Below are positions 12,838 to 21,517 of a DNA stretch of 64,000 nucleotides, in pieces (position 1 is the stretch's first letter; each line of letters opens with the position of its first letter). The notes beneath the pieces are model-generated. The model was not told the origin of the DNA, made no database searches, and saw nothing but the letters and a program-made list of their open reading frames with translations. Location of the stretch: contig NZ_QGKU01000032.1 of the NCBI RefSeq assembly GCF_003172915.1, forward strand, positions 62,001 through 126,000, read 5' to 3'. Origin of the DNA: Meridianimarinicoccus roseus. GTDB taxonomy: Bacteria > Pseudomonadota > Alphaproteobacteria > Rhodobacterales > Rhodobacteraceae. The translations under genes were made by a program, and so were the position numbers.

Positions 12838-13107
12838 TCAGGCCCGCTTGATCAGCCGGATCACAACAAGCACGATGATCGCGCCGATCATGGCGGACAC
12901 GATCGACCCGATCAGCCCGCCGCCAATGCTCAGACCCAGCGCAGGCAGCACGTAACTGGCCACCACCGCGCCGATGATCCCCAGCACCGCGTTGCCCAGA
13001 AACCCGAATCCGCCCCCGGCCACGATCAGCCCGGCCAGCCAGCCGCCAGCAGCGCCGACCAGCACCGCGATGATCAATCCCCAAAGCCCCGCGCCGTCCC
13101 CGTGCAT
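12838..13107 (-). CDS. GlsB/YeaQ/YmgE-family small membrane protein
   Basis: An 89-residue, glycine- and alanine-rich protein with three predicted membrane segments: GLWGLIIAVLVGAAGGWLAG, FGFLGNAVLGIIGAVVASYV and GLIGSIVSAMIGAIIVLVVI. This is the layout of the transglycosylase-associated (YmgE) family. The family is linked to stress and cell-envelope responses, but its molecular function is unknown. The ATG at 13107, preceded by a GGGGGA, gives a normal-length member; an open frame extends further upstream but reads as non-coding. It is divergent from the small lipopeptide gene at 13247. Confidence 0.85.
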   Translation of the reverse strand: MHGDGAGLWGLIIAVLVGAAGGWLAGLIVAGGGFGFLGNAVLGIIGAVVASYVLPALGLSIGGGLIGSIVSAMIGAIIVLVVIRLIKRA

Positions 13108-13246
13108 TCGTTCGTCCCCCGGTCTGTTGCTCGATCGCCCCGCAGGACGCTGGCCCTGACCATGCCAATCGCAGCGCCCGGCGTCCAGCGGCTTCCCAAC
13201 AGATGCCATTGCCGCTAGGTTCGGCTTCAACAAGAAAGGAAAACCC

Positions 13247-13321
13247 ATGCGAGCAGTCCTGATCCTGAGCCTTCTGGCCACCCTTGCCTCCTGCGGCGTG
13301 CCCCTCGTTCCAGGGATCTGA
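13247..13321 (+). CDS. Small 24-residue lipopeptide (putative)
   Basis: A 24-codon frame, too short for most gene finders. The product starts MRAVLILSLLATLASCGVPL: a charged start, a hydrophobic stretch and a lipobox (LASC), leaving a mature lipid-anchored peptide of about nine residues (CGVPLVPGI). An AAAGGA lies seven bases before the ATG. It resembles entericidin-like micro-lipoproteins in layout. Both the ribosome site and the lipobox argue against chance, but no homologue search was possible. Two hairpins lie 60-120 bases downstream, one of which may end the transcript. Confidence 0.6.
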   Translation: MRAVLILSLLATLASCGVPLVPGI

Positions 13322-13380
13322 CCACAACCGGAAGGTGCGGTGCCTTAAGGCCTCCGTTACACTCTAGCCGTAAAACGAAA

Positions 13381-13400
13381 CTTGCCAGCGTTCTGGCAGG
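13381..13400. repeat. Short hairpin downstream of the lipopeptide gene
   Basis: TGCCAG and CTGGCA pair around a four-base loop (CGTT), extended by two weaker pairs. It precedes a stronger hairpin at 13421. It may help termination or RNA stability. Confidence 0.4.
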
Positions 13401-13420
13401 TGACGAGTGTGCGGGTTGCG

Positions 13421-13443
13421 GGGTCTGGCCAGAGGCCAGACCC
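13421..13443. terminator. Strong hairpin between the lipopeptide and EVE-domain genes
   Basis: A perfect 10-base inverted repeat, GGGTCTGGCC and its complement, is separated by AGA. Only two T follow on the plus strand, so it is an atypical intrinsic terminator. It lies between two convergent transcription units and could end either one. Confidence 0.5.
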
Positions 13444-13509
13444 TTGCCACCGCGCCGACAGCGTCCACCGTTCCGCAGCAGCCCGCGAACCGGCAGTCGC
13501 GGCGCCGTT

Positions 13510-13935
13510 TCAGGCGTCGTCCAGACCGCCCATGGCACATACGATCCGCCACTCGGCCTCAGTCACCGGCTGCACGGACAGGCGCGGACTGCGGATCAGG
13601 GCCATCTCTTCCAAACCTTCGGCCGCCTTGCACATTGCCAGCGTGACCGGCACCGGAAGGGACCTTACAGCGCGGATGTCCACGCAGTCCCAACGCTCGT
13701 CATCGGTGCTGCTGTCGCGATGGGCCGCCGCGCAGACCTCCACGATGCCGACGACCGCCTTTTCCTTCTGCGAATGATAGAAGAACCCCAGGTCACCCGG
13801 CACCATGTCGCGCATGAAGTTGCGCGCCTGGTAGTTTCGGACGCCGGTCCATTCCTCGCCCGCATCGCCCCGCCTAAGCTGGTCGTCCCACGACCATTCC
13901 GACGGTTCGGACTTGAACAGCCAGCGCCGCGTCAT
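13510..13935 (-). CDS. EVE domain-containing protein
   Basis: A 141-residue single-domain EVE protein related to PUA/YTH-like folds, which bind modified bases in RNA or DNA. The start MTRRWLFKSEPSEWSWDD and the segment GVRNYQARNFMRDMVPGDLGFFYHS are characteristic (W-x-G-V-R-N-Y-Q-A-R-N-x-M). The biological ligand is unknown for this subfamily. Its ATG overlaps the stop codon of the upstream YciI-family gene (ATGA), so both are translated together. The pair lies behind tsaD on the same strand. Confidence 0.9.
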   Translation of the reverse strand: MTRRWLFKSEPSEWSWDDQLRRGDAGEEWTGVRNYQARNFMRDMVPGDLGFFYHSQKEKAVVGIVEVCAAAHRDSSTDDERWDCVDIRAVRSLPVPVTLAMCKAAEGLEEMALIRSPRLSVQPVTEAEWRIVCAMGGLDDA

Positions 13936-14207
13936 CCCCCGATCACCCGGTTCCACGGATAGATCTGCACCTGTGCGAACAACCCGGCCTTGGCATAAGG
14001 GTCACCATCGGCCCAGGACTGCGCCGCGTCCCGGTTCGCCACATCGAGAATGACGAGGGACCCAACCATGCCGCCTTCTGCATCCAGCAGCGGACCGGCC
14101 TGCGCGACCACGCCGGTGCTTTCGATATAGGCAAGATGGTCGGCACGGTTTGCCTTGCGGATCTCGAGCGCGTTCAGCTTGTCGTGGCAGATCAGGGCGT
14201 AGAACAT
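13932..14207 (-). CDS. YciI family protein
   Basis: A 91-residue ferredoxin-like alpha+beta protein of the YciI/YCII family. Visible motifs are MFYALICHDK at the start, then RADHLAYIES with the conserved Asp-His, GPLLDAEGGMVGSLVI, and DPYAKAGLF with PWNRVIG at the end. Family members are small enzymes or binding proteins whose role is mostly unknown. I chose the start at 14207 over one five codons upstream because it matches the family. It follows tsaD by about 80 bases and overlaps the EVE gene. From memory, several relatives carry gpsA between tsaD and this gene; it is absent here. Confidence 0.88.
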   Translation of the reverse strand: MFYALICHDKLNALEIRKANRADHLAYIESTGVVAQAGPLLDAEGGMVGSLVILDVANRDAAQSWADGDPYAKAGLFAQVQIYPWNRVIGG

Positions 14208-14285
14208 CAGGGGCTCCTCCAAGGTTGGCCTGCAACCTCGGCCAAACCGGGCCGCACCGCAAGACCCGGCCGCTGGACCCGCACC

Positions 14286-15383
14286 TCAGGCCTTGGGCCC
14301 CTTGCGACCCGACCCCAGCAGCGCGGGCGCACGATCGTCCAGCGGCCAGCGCGGGCGCGCGGAAAGGTCCATTCCGTCGCGGTGACCAGCACGGTAGGCT
14401 TCCAGACCGGCGAAGGCGATCATCGCAGCATTGTCGGTGCATAGCTTCAGAGGCGGCGCGCAGAACCCGGTGCCCACCGCCTGCGCCACCTGGGCCAGCC
14501 GTGCGCGCAAGACGCCGTTCGCCGCGACCCCGCCGGCCACCGCCAGCGCGGCGGGCCGCGACGAGCAGGCCGACAGCGCGCGGCGGGTCTTCTCAGCCAG
14601 CACGTCCGAGACCGCGTCCTGAAACCCGGCGCACAGGTCCGCGACATCGGCGGTGCGCAAACCGCCCTGCGCGCTGACCAGCCCGTCGCGCGCGCGCAGC
14701 ACCGCCGTCTTGAGGCCCGAGAAAGACAGGTCGCACCCGGGACGGTCGAGCAGCGGGCGCGGAAATGCAAAGCGCGCCGGGTCGCCGCCCCGCGCCGCCG
14801 CCTCGACCGACGGGCCGCCCGGTTGCGCGAGCCCCAGCAGCCGCGCCACCTTGTCGAACGCTTCGCCCGGGGCGTCGTCAATGGTCCCGCCCAGCCGGGT
14901 GAATCGGTCCACTCCCTCGACGGACAGGAACTGGCAATGCCCGCCGGATACCAGCAGCATCAGGTAGGGAAAGCCCAGCCCGTCCGTCAGCCGCGGCGTG
15001 AGCGCATGGCCTGCCAGGTGGTTCACGCCGACCAGCGGCAGGCCCGAGCCCGCCGCCAGCCCCTTGGCACACATCACGCCGGACAGCACACCGCCGATCA
15101 AACCCGGCCCAGCCGTCACCGCGATCAGGTCGACCCCGCTCAGCGGCAACCCCGCCCCGTCCAGCGCCTGTTGCACGGCGATGTCGATTTTCTCGGCATG
15201 GGCTCGGGCCGCAAGCTCTGGCACCACTCCGCCAAACGCGGCGTGCAGTTCGGCCTGGCCGATCACGACGTTCGACAGGATCTCGGGCGCGGACTGCCCG
15301 CTTTGGCGCACCACCGCGGCGCCGGTGTCGTCGCAGCTGCTTTCCAGCCCGAGCACGGTCAGGGTTTGCGCCATCGGGTCCAT
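14286..15383 (-). CDS. tsaD: tRNA N6-adenosine threonylcarbamoyltransferase TsaD
   Basis: TsaD transfers the threonylcarbamoyl group to A37 of tRNAs that read ANN codons, together with TsaB and TsaE. The 365-residue product has the start [18 protein letters not shown], the segment [20 protein letters not shown], the metal-binding NHLAGHAL (His-x3-His), [17 protein letters not shown] and a C-terminal CTDNAAMIA. The ATG at 15383 is used; an in-frame ATG three codons later is equally possible, and neither has a clear ribosome site. It is divergent from hemD with an 83-base gap, a common arrangement in Rhodobacteraceae. Confidence 0.96.
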   Translation of the reverse strand: MDPMAQTLTVLGLESSCDDTGAAVVRQSGQSAPEILSNVVIGQAELHAAFGGVVPELAARAHAEKIDIAVQQALDGAGLPLSGVDLIAVTAGPGLIGGVLSGVMCAKGLAAGSGLPLVGVNHLAGHALTPRLTDGLGFPYLMLLVSGGHCQFLSVEGVDRFTRLGGTIDDAPGEAFDKVARLLGLAQPGGPSVEAAARGGDPARFAFPRPLLDRPGCDLSFSGLKTAVLRARDGLVSAQGGLRTADVADLCAGFQDAVSDVLAEKTRRALSACSSRPAALAVAGGVAANGVLRARLAQVAQAVGTGFCAPPLKLCTDNAAMIAFAGLEAYRAGHRDGMDLSARPRWPLDDRAPALLGSGRKGPKA

Positions 15384-15466
15384 CGTCTGCGGCTCACGGG
15401 CATTGTTTGCTGGGTCGCACGGGGCTACCACCGGGGCAACGCCACGGCAACAGGGAAGACCCGCCG

Positions 15467-16207
15467 ATGACCGCCACGGTGCTGCTGACACGGCCCGCCG
15501 ACCAGTCCGCGCGTTTTGCCGACGCGCTGCACGAACGTCTTGGCGCCGCGGTGCCGGTGCTGATCGCGCCCGTGATGCGCATCGTGACCGATCCGGACGC
15601 CGCCGCGCGGGCGCTGCGCGGCGCGGGCGGGGCGATCTTCACCTCCGAGAACGGCGTTGCGGCCTGCTCGGAAGCAGCGGTGCCGCACGGCCTTCCGGCC
15701 TTCTGCGTCGGTCCCCGCACGGCCGAAGCCGCGGCGGCGCGCGGCTTCGCGGTACGCAGCGGACCAGGCGACGCCGCGGGGCTGGCCGCCACCATCGCCG
15801 AAGCGGGCTGGCCGACCGGCGCGCCGCCGCTGGTACACCTGCACGGCGCCCACGTGACAGGCGACCTGGCAGGCGCACTGGCGGCGGCGGGCATCGCGGC
15901 GCGCGGAACGGTTGTCTACGACCAGCGGGCGACCCCGCTCGGGCAGGACGCGCTCGCGCTGCTGGCGGGGCGGAGGGCGGTGGTGGTGCCGCTTTTTTCG
16001 CCGCGCAGCGCACGGCTTGTCGCACCAGAACTGGTCCGCGCCCGCGCGCCGTTGCGAATTGCGGCAATCAGCCCTGCTGTGGCAACGGCGCTAAATGTGC
16101 ACAGTGCCGCCAAACCGCAGGTGCAGGTCGCCGCAAGCCCCGATGCCGAGGCGATGCTGGAAGCCGTGGCACGACTTTGGGAAAACGGAAGTTTTCTTGA
16201 GCGCTAG
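15467..16207 (+). CDS. hemD: Uroporphyrinogen-III synthase
   Basis: HemD cyclises hydroxymethylbilane to uroporphyrinogen III, the common precursor of heme, bacteriochlorophyll and cobalamin. The 246-residue product starts [17 protein letters not shown], typical of the family. IFTSENGV and [16 protein letters not shown] follow, and LFSPRSARL stands near the end of the first repeat. HemD proteins are poorly conserved, so the gene neighbourhood (tsaD, Mic60-like, HemY-like) adds support. hemC is not adjacent. The short ribosome-site candidate GGGAAG precedes the ATG. Confidence 0.92.
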   Translation: MTATVLLTRPADQSARFADALHERLGAAVPVLIAPVMRIVTDPDAAARALRGAGGAIFTSENGVAACSEAAVPHGLPAFCVGPRTAEAAAARGFAVRSGPGDAAGLAATIAEAGWPTGAPPLVHLHGAHVTGDLAGALAAAGIAARGTVVYDQRATPLGQDALALLAGRRAVVVPLFSPRSARLVAPELVRARAPLRIAAISPAVATALNVHSAAKPQVQVAASPDAEAMLEAVARLWENGSFLER

Positions 16208-16255
16208 ACCGGTGCAGGCTAAGCTTGCCCGGAGGATCAGGGAAGGAATGTTGGT

Positions 16256-17908
16256 GTGAGTTCAAAAGACAAGACCGGCCAGGACGACGAGAAACCCGAG
16301 GTCGATACAGAAGACCACACCCAGCCAGACCCCGCACGGCCCGATACCCCAGACGGGGACGACGTGGCCGAGGCACCACAGAACACACCGGAAACCTCTG
16401 GAAACAAAGACTTCTCAGAGATCGAGGATGCCGAATTCGTGGACGAGTCAGACCACGGGGCCGATGACGCTGCGCCCGATGGCCCGACGGACGGCAGCGT
16501 GGAGTTCGTTGGCGAGGACGTGACACCGGCCGCCGACTCGGCCCTAGGCGGAGATCCGGCTGACCCGGCGGACACTGCCCCCGAAGCGCTTGCCGACGCG
16601 GCCGCCAACGATACCGCCGCCGGTCACACGCCCGGCAGCGAGGACGGTCAAACGGACGCAGACACCGACGGCCCGGCCGACACTGCATCGGCAGGGCCCG
16701 CGCCCGATCCCGAACCGCGCGCCCCGACGCCGCCTCCCGCTGCGACACCCGCGCCGCAGAAGTCCGGCGGCGGCTTCGTGCCCGCGCTGCTGGGCGGCCT
16801 GGTGGCGGCCGGTGTCGGTTTCGGCACCGCGCTTTATCTGGGCGGCGATCTTACCGGCGACGACGACGCGCTGCGCGCCGCGATCTCCGAACAGGCCGAC
16901 CGGCTGTCGGGCCTCGAAGGTAACCTCGACACACAGCTCAACGCGCTGACCGAAGCCCTCGGCAACGCACCCGAGACGGATCTCGGGCCGCAACTCGATG
17001 CGCTGGGCGACCGGCTGGCCGAACAGGTCGGCAGCGTCGCCACCCGGATCGACGGACTGTCCGGCACGATCGACACCATGCAGGGCGGCATCGCCGAACT
17101 CGAGAATCGGCTCGGCGCGCTGGACGACCGGCTGGCAGCCGTGAACGAACGGCTCACCGCCGTCGAGAAACGCCCGCTGACCGAAAGCTCCGAAACCGCA
17201 CAGCAGGCCTTCGCCGCCTATGAACGCGACCTTGAGGAACTGCGCGCCGCCCTGAACGACCAACAGGCGACCAACGACCAGCTTGCCGCAGAACTCGAAC
17301 AACGCGCCGCCGCCGCGCAGGCCGAGGTGGACGCCGCCGCACAGCGCGCCGCCGAACTGCAAGCCCAGGCCGAAGAACAGGCCCGCGTCGCCGCCGAACA
17401 GGCCGAGGCTCGCACCCGCGCCGCCGCCACCCGCGAGGCGCTTGTCGCGCTTGATGCCGCGCTGGAAACCGGCGCGCCCTACTCCGCGCCGCTGCAGGTG
17501 CTGTCAGAAGGCGCCGAAATACCGCAGCCCCTGGCCGATGCGGCATCCGGCGGCGTCGCCTCGCTGCCCGACCTGCGCGACAGCTTCCCGCCGCTGGCCC
17601 GCGCCGCTCTCGACGCGTCGATCCGTGAAACCGTCGATGACGGCATGGCAGACCGCGCCGTGGCCTTCTTCCGCGCACAGACCGGCGTGCGGTCGCTCGC
17701 ACCCCGCGACGGCGACGATCCGGATGCCGTCCTGTCTCGCGCCGAAGCCGCGCTGGCGGATGGCGACCTTGCAACCACCCTGTCCGAACTGGGACAGCTT
17801 CCGCCCTCGGGCCAGCAGGTCCTGGCGGACTGGGCGGCCCGCGCCGAACAACGCGTGGCCGTGACCGAAGCCGCCGACGCGCTGGCCAACACCCTGCTGG
17901 CGAACTGA
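16256..17908 (+). CDS. Mic60/mitofilin-like inner-membrane protein
   Basis: A 550-residue alphaproteobacterial homologue of mitochondrial Mic60. Residues 1-165 are acidic and proline-rich, probably disordered and cytoplasmic. One membrane helix follows near residues 174-196 (FVPALLGGLVAAGVGFGTAL), then a long alanine/glutamate-rich coiled coil and a C-terminal mitofilin-signature-like region. In alphaproteobacteria such proteins shape intracytoplasmic membrane and are often found beside heme genes. The GTG start has a GGAAGGA upstream. It lies between hemD and the HemY-like gene; its stop overlaps the ribosome site of the latter. Confidence 0.85.
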   Translation: MSSKDKTGQDDEKPEVDTEDHTQPDPARPDTPDGDDVAEAPQNTPETSGNKDFSEIEDAEFVDESDHGADDAAPDGPTDGSVEFVGEDVTPAADSALGGDPADPADTAPEALADAAANDTAAGHTPGSEDGQTDADTDGPADTASAGPAPDPEPRAPTPPPAATPAPQKSGGGFVPALLGGLVAAGVGFGTALYLGGDLTGDDDALRAAISEQADRLSGLEGNLDTQLNALTEALGNAPETDLGPQLDALGDRLAEQVGSVATRIDGLSGTIDTMQGGIAELENRLGALDDRLAAVNERLTAVEKRPLTESSETAQQAFAAYERDLEELRAALNDQQATNDQLAAELEQRAAAAQAEVDAAAQRAAELQAQAEEQARVAAEQAEARTRAAATREALVALDAALETGAPYSAPLQVLSEGAEIPQPLADAASGGVASLPDLRDSFPPLARAALDASIRETVDDGMADRAVAFFRAQTGVRSLAPRDGDDPDAVLSRAEAALADGDLATTLSELGQLPPSGQQVLADWAARAEQRVAVTEAADALANTLLAN

Positions 17909-17918
17909 GGAGGTTTCC

Positions 17919-19403
17919 ATGCTGCTGTCCCTATTCAAGATCCTTCTCTTCGTTCTCGCCGTCGCCGGGCTGATCTACGGCACGGAATTCCTGCTGAATA
18001 CCGGGGGCGACTTGCGCATCGCGGTCGCCAGCTACGAATTCACCCTTGGCCCGGTGCAGACCGTCATCGCCGGAGCGTTGCTGCTGCTGGTCGTCTGGCT
18101 GGTGCTCAAGCTGCTGGGCCTGATCGTCGCCGTGCTCCGTTTCCTGGCCGGAGACGAAACCGCAATCACCCGGTTCTTCGCGCGCAACCGCGAACGGAAG
18201 GGATTCAAGGCGCTGTCCGACGCCAACATCGCTCTCGCCGCGGGCGAAGGCGATCTGGCTCTGGTCAAGGCCAGCAAGGCGGAAAAGTTGCTGCGCCGCC
18301 CTGACCTGACCAACCTGATCCGCGCCCAGGCCGCAGAACAGTCCGGCGACCGCGACAGCGCCGCGCAGGCCTACAAGCGGCTGCTGACCGACGAACGCAC
18401 CCGCTTCGTCGGGGTGCGCGGCCTGCTCAAGCAGAAGCTGTCCGAAGGTGACAGCGAAACTGCGCTGAAACTGGCTGAAAAGGCCTTTGTGCTGAAACCC
18501 CGCAACGCCGAGATGTCGGATACGCTGCTGCAACTCCAGGCGCGCAACGAGAACTGGAAAGCAGCGCGCAAGACGTTGGGAGCCAAGCTGAAATACGGCA
18601 ACATCCCGCGCGATCTGCACAAGCGGCGCGATGCGATCCTCGCGCTGGCCGATGCGCAGGCGCGCATCTCCGCAGGGGACGTGGACAGCGCTCATGACGA
18701 GGCCATCGAAGCCGCGCGCCTCGCGCCCGCTCTGGTACCCGCTGCGGCGATGGCCGCCCGGTCCTATGTCGCGCTCGGCAAGCCGCGCAATGCCGCCAAG
18801 ACTCTCAAGACCGCTTGGGCGCGCGAACCGCACCCCGACCTCGCCGCCGCCTTCGCGGAAATCGAACCGGGCGAATCCCCGGACGAGCGCGTGAAGCGCT
18901 TCGCCGCTCTGATCTCGCAGAAGCCCGCGCATCCCGAAAGCAAGATGCTTCTGGCCGAACTGGAAATCGCGGCCGAGAATTTCCCGGCGGCGCGCAAGGC
19001 CCTTGGCGATCTGGCGGAAACCATGCCGAACGCCCGCACCCTGACGCTGATGGCGGCCATCGAACGCGGCGAAGGGTCCGACGACAGCACCGTCAAGGCG
19101 TGGCTGGCCAAGGCACTGACCGTGTCGCGCGGCCCACAATGGACCTGTGACAATTGCGGCCATGTCCATGCAGAATGGACGGCACTTTGCGACAACTGCA
19201 ACGCGTTCGACACGCTCAGCTGGAAGGACAAGGCCGAAGGTGACACCGTGCAGTCGTCGTCCGTCGCGATGCTGCCGCTGATCGTCGGCGCGCTGCCAGA
19301 CGCCGCGCGGACCGCCGCCAATGACGATGGGGCGGGTGACGATGACGACATCATCGACCACGCGCCATCTGACGGGGATGATGTGAAAAAGGCGGCAAAT
19401 TAG
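17919..19403 (+). CDS. HemY-like TPR membrane protein
   Basis: A 494-residue protein with the HemY N-terminal domain: two membrane helices (KILLFVLAVAGLIYG and AGALLLLVVWLVLKLLGLIV), then tetratricopeptide-like helices to about residue 390. This is the TPR-type HemY found with hemC/hemD, not protoporphyrinogen oxidase; its role in heme synthesis is unresolved. The C-terminus carries a zinc-ribbon-like unit, C-x2-C (CDNCGHVH) and C-x2-C (CDNCNAF), spaced 13 residues apart. An acidic tail follows. A GAGGAGG ribosome site overlaps the end of the Mic60-like gene, so the two are coupled. Confidence 0.88.
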   Translation: MLLSLFKILLFVLAVAGLIYGTEFLLNTGGDLRIAVASYEFTLGPVQTVIAGALLLLVVWLVLKLLGLIVAVLRFLAGDETAITRFFARNRERKGFKALSDANIALAAGEGDLALVKASKAEKLLRRPDLTNLIRAQAAEQSGDRDSAAQAYKRLLTDERTRFVGVRGLLKQKLSEGDSETALKLAEKAFVLKPRNAEMSDTLLQLQARNENWKAARKTLGAKLKYGNIPRDLHKRRDAILALADAQARISAGDVDSAHDEAIEAARLAPALVPAAAMAARSYVALGKPRNAAKTLKTAWAREPHPDLAAAFAEIEPGESPDERVKRFAALISQKPAHPESKMLLAELEIAAENFPAARKALGDLAETMPNARTLTLMAAIERGEGSDDSTVKAWLAKALTVSRGPQWTCDNCGHVHAEWTALCDNCNAFDTLSWKDKAEGDTVQSSSVAMLPLIVGALPDAARTAANDDGAGDDDDIIDHAPSDGDDVKKAAN

Positions 19404-19444
19404 GGCTACCGCCCGGCGGGAAGTCCTGCTAACAGCACGCCACC

Positions 19445-19520
19445 GCCGCTGTAGCTCAGCTGGTAGAGCACGTCATTCGTAATGATGGGGTCGGGGGTTC
19501 GAGTCCCTTCAGCGGCACCA
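19445..19520 (+). tRNA. tRNA-Thr (anticodon CGT)
   Basis: A 76-base cloverleaf. The acceptor stem GCCGCTG pairs with CAGCGGC. The D arm is GCTC...GAGC. The anticodon stem is CGTCA/TGATG with loop TTCGTAA, giving anticodon CGT at 19478-19480, which reads ACG. The T arm has loop TTCGAGT. The CCA end is encoded. It starts 41 bases after the HemY-like gene. Confidence 0.96.
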
Positions 19521-19544
19521 GATTTCCGGACAAGGTCCGATCCG

Positions 19545-19571
19545 AAAGCCCCCGCGCGGGGCTTTCTTCTT
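19545..19571 (+). terminator. Intrinsic terminator after tRNA-Thr
   Basis: AAAGCCCC and GGGGCTTT form an eight-base stem with a five-base loop (CGCGC), followed by a pyrimidine run, CTTCTT. It ends the tRNA transcript and possibly the hemD operon as well. Confidence 0.8.
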
Positions 19572-19603
19572 GCCCTGGCCCCCTAGCGCACGGATCGCCC
19601 GCC

Positions 19604-20791
19604 ATGACCGACACAGCCCCGAAGTTCGAGATTTTCCTCGTCGCCGCGCCGGGGCTCGAAGCCGCGCTGCTGGACGAAACCCACGCCGTCGGCTTCGATG
19701 GCGCAGCGGCGGTGCCCGGCGGGGTGGCCTTCGCAGGCGGCTGGCCCGACGTGTGGCGCGCGAACCTGGTGCTGCGCGGCACGGGCCGGGTGCTGGCCCG
19801 GATCGGCGCATTCCGTGCGATGCACCTCGCGCAACTCGACAAGCGGGCACGCAAGTTTCCGTGGGGCGATACGTTGCGCGCGGACGTGCCGGTGAAGGTG
19901 GAGGTGACCTGCCGACGTTCGCGCATCTACCATGCCGGGGCGGCCCAGCAGCGGATTGAAACCGCGCTGCGCGACAGCCTCGGGGTGACCATCGACCCCG
20001 AGAACGGGCTCGCGCTCAAGGTCCGGATCGAGGACGACCTGTGCACCTTCAGCATCGACACCTCGGGCGAACCGCTGCACCGGCGCGGGCACAAGCTGGC
20101 GGTAGGCAAGGCGCCGATACGCGAAACGCTGGCCGCGCTGTTCCTGCGGAAGGCGGGCTATGACGGCACCGGCCCGGTGTTGGATCCGATGTGCGGGTCG
20201 GGCACCTTCGTGATCGAGGCAGCCGAGATCGCGGCGGGCCTGCCGCCCGGCCGTGACCGCAGCTTCGCCTTCGAACGGCTCGCCGGGTTCGATGAGCGGG
20301 CCTGGCAGGAGCTGCGCGCGCAGGAACTGGCCGCCGCCCGTCCCGAGGAACTGACCGCGCGTTTCTTCGGCTCGGACAGGGACGCGGGCGCGATCCGTAT
20401 GAGTCGCGAGAACGCGATCCGCGCTGGCGTCGGCGCAGTGGCCGCGTTCCTCGAACAACCCGCCGGACGCTCCGTGCCGCCGCCGGGTCCGCCGGGGCTG
20501 GTCATCGTCAACCCTCCCTACGGCGCGCGGATCGGCGACCGAAAGCGTTTGCGGTCGCTCTATGCGGCCTTCGGGCGCACCATGCGCGACCGCTTCCCCG
20601 GATGGCGCGTCGCGCTGGTGACAAGCGAGCCGCAGCTGGCGCAGGCGACCGGCCTGCCCTTCGCCCCACCCGGCGCGCCGGTCCCCAATGGCGGGCTCCG
20701 GGTACAGCTTTTCGTCACCGGCGCGCTGCCGGGACCGGCGACGGGGCAGGCCGGCGATCAGGACAGCGATCCGGGCACCAAGGCAGGCTGA
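19604..20791 (+). CDS. THUMP-domain class I RNA methyltransferase (RlmL-like)
   Basis: A 395-residue protein of the COG0116 family, which methylates guanine N2 in 23S rRNA in well-studied members. Residues 1-165 form the ferredoxin-like and THUMP RNA-binding region. The Rossmann domain starts near residue 185 with VLDPMCGSGTFVIEAAEIAAG (motif I) and carries the catalytic NPPYGARIGD. It lacks the second methyltransferase half (RlmK) of the E. coli RlmKL fusion. Earlier databases called the family DNA methylases on the NPPY motif alone. The exact target base is not proven. No clear ribosome site precedes the ATG. Confidence 0.88.
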   Translation: MTDTAPKFEIFLVAAPGLEAALLDETHAVGFDGAAAVPGGVAFAGGWPDVWRANLVLRGTGRVLARIGAFRAMHLAQLDKRARKFPWGDTLRADVPVKVEVTCRRSRIYHAGAAQQRIETALRDSLGVTIDPENGLALKVRIEDDLCTFSIDTSGEPLHRRGHKLAVGKAPIRETLAALFLRKAGYDGTGPVLDPMCGSGTFVIEAAEIAAGLPPGRDRSFAFERLAGFDERAWQELRAQELAAARPEELTARFFGSDRDAGAIRMSRENAIRAGVGAVAAFLEQPAGRSVPPPGPPGLVIVNPPYGARIGDRKRLRSLYAAFGRTMRDRFPGWRVALVTSEPQLAQATGLPFAPPGAPVPNGGLRVQLFVTGALPGPATGQAGDQDSDPGTKAG

Positions 20792-20976
20792 CGGGGCACT
20801 CCTGCTACCGGCAGGCGGGCCCGCGCCACGGCTTCACGGAAATATCGCTTTACAGGCGTGTGATTTGCCCACACCATATCTTGTAAGTGGTAGGGCATAA
20901 TCCCGCCGCTTCTTGAGCAGGCACCAAACCTTGGGGGGCTGCCGCCCGGCCAAGGCTACAACACGCGAGGCCGGGC

Positions 20977-21468
20977 ATGTCACTTTCCGAACATATCGAT
21001 GAACTCCATCCGATCGACATCGTCGAAACGCTGGCCGAACATCACGATTGGGATTTTGATCGCGTTGGCGACGACCAGATCGCGATGGCGGTCGAAGGGC
21101 AGTGGCGCACCTACTCCATAACTCTCGCATGGTCCGGCTTCGACGACACCCTGCGCATGGTCGTCAGCTTCGAGATGGAACCTCCCGAGGATCGGCTCCC
21201 CGAACTCTACGAGATGATCAACGCCGCCAACGACCTGTGCTGGACTGGCGCGTTCAGCTTCTGGGCCGCTCAGAAGCTGATGGTCTTCCGCTACGGGCTT
21301 CTGGCCGGAGAACAGGGCGTGTCGGCCGACCAGGTCACCACGCTGATCGAGGCCGCGGTCAACGCCGCTGAACGGTTCTATCCTGCGTTCCAGCTTGTCA
21401 CCTGGGGCAACACCGCCCCGCAGGCCGCGCTCCAGACGGCCATTGCACAGGCCTACGGGCGCGCCTAA
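20977..21468 (+). CDS. YbjN domain-containing protein
   Basis: A 163-residue soluble protein of the YbjN / type III secretion chaperone-like fold. It shows the family pattern of an N-terminal helix and strands (HIDELHPIDIVETLAEHHDWDF) and a central MVVSFEMEPPEDRLPELYEMINAANDL. In some proteobacteria YbjN affects stress responses and motility, but the function of this subgroup is unknown. It precedes proC by 49 bases on the same strand. The 185-base gap upstream holds no recognisable gene; it contains a short inverted repeat (GTGTG...CACAC) that I cannot assign. Confidence 0.85.
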   Translation: MSLSEHIDELHPIDIVETLAEHHDWDFDRVGDDQIAMAVEGQWRTYSITLAWSGFDDTLRMVVSFEMEPPEDRLPELYEMINAANDLCWTGAFSFWAAQKLMVFRYGLLAGEQGVSADQVTTLIEAAVNAAERFYPAFQLVTWGNTAPQAALQTAIAQAYGRA

Positions 21469-21517
21469 CCTGCCGTCCTGCCGCGCCCTTCACCCGCGTG
21501 GCAGGACAGGAGACGAC

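Noticed and set aside
14208-14285. A remnant of gpsA between the YciI gene and tsaD
   Set aside because: The 78 bases hold no recognisable coding fragment; the absence is noted in the YciI entry only.
17931-19361. 476-codon minus-strand frame opposite the HemY-like gene
   Set aside because: Shadow of the TPR gene; no motif and no ribosome site.
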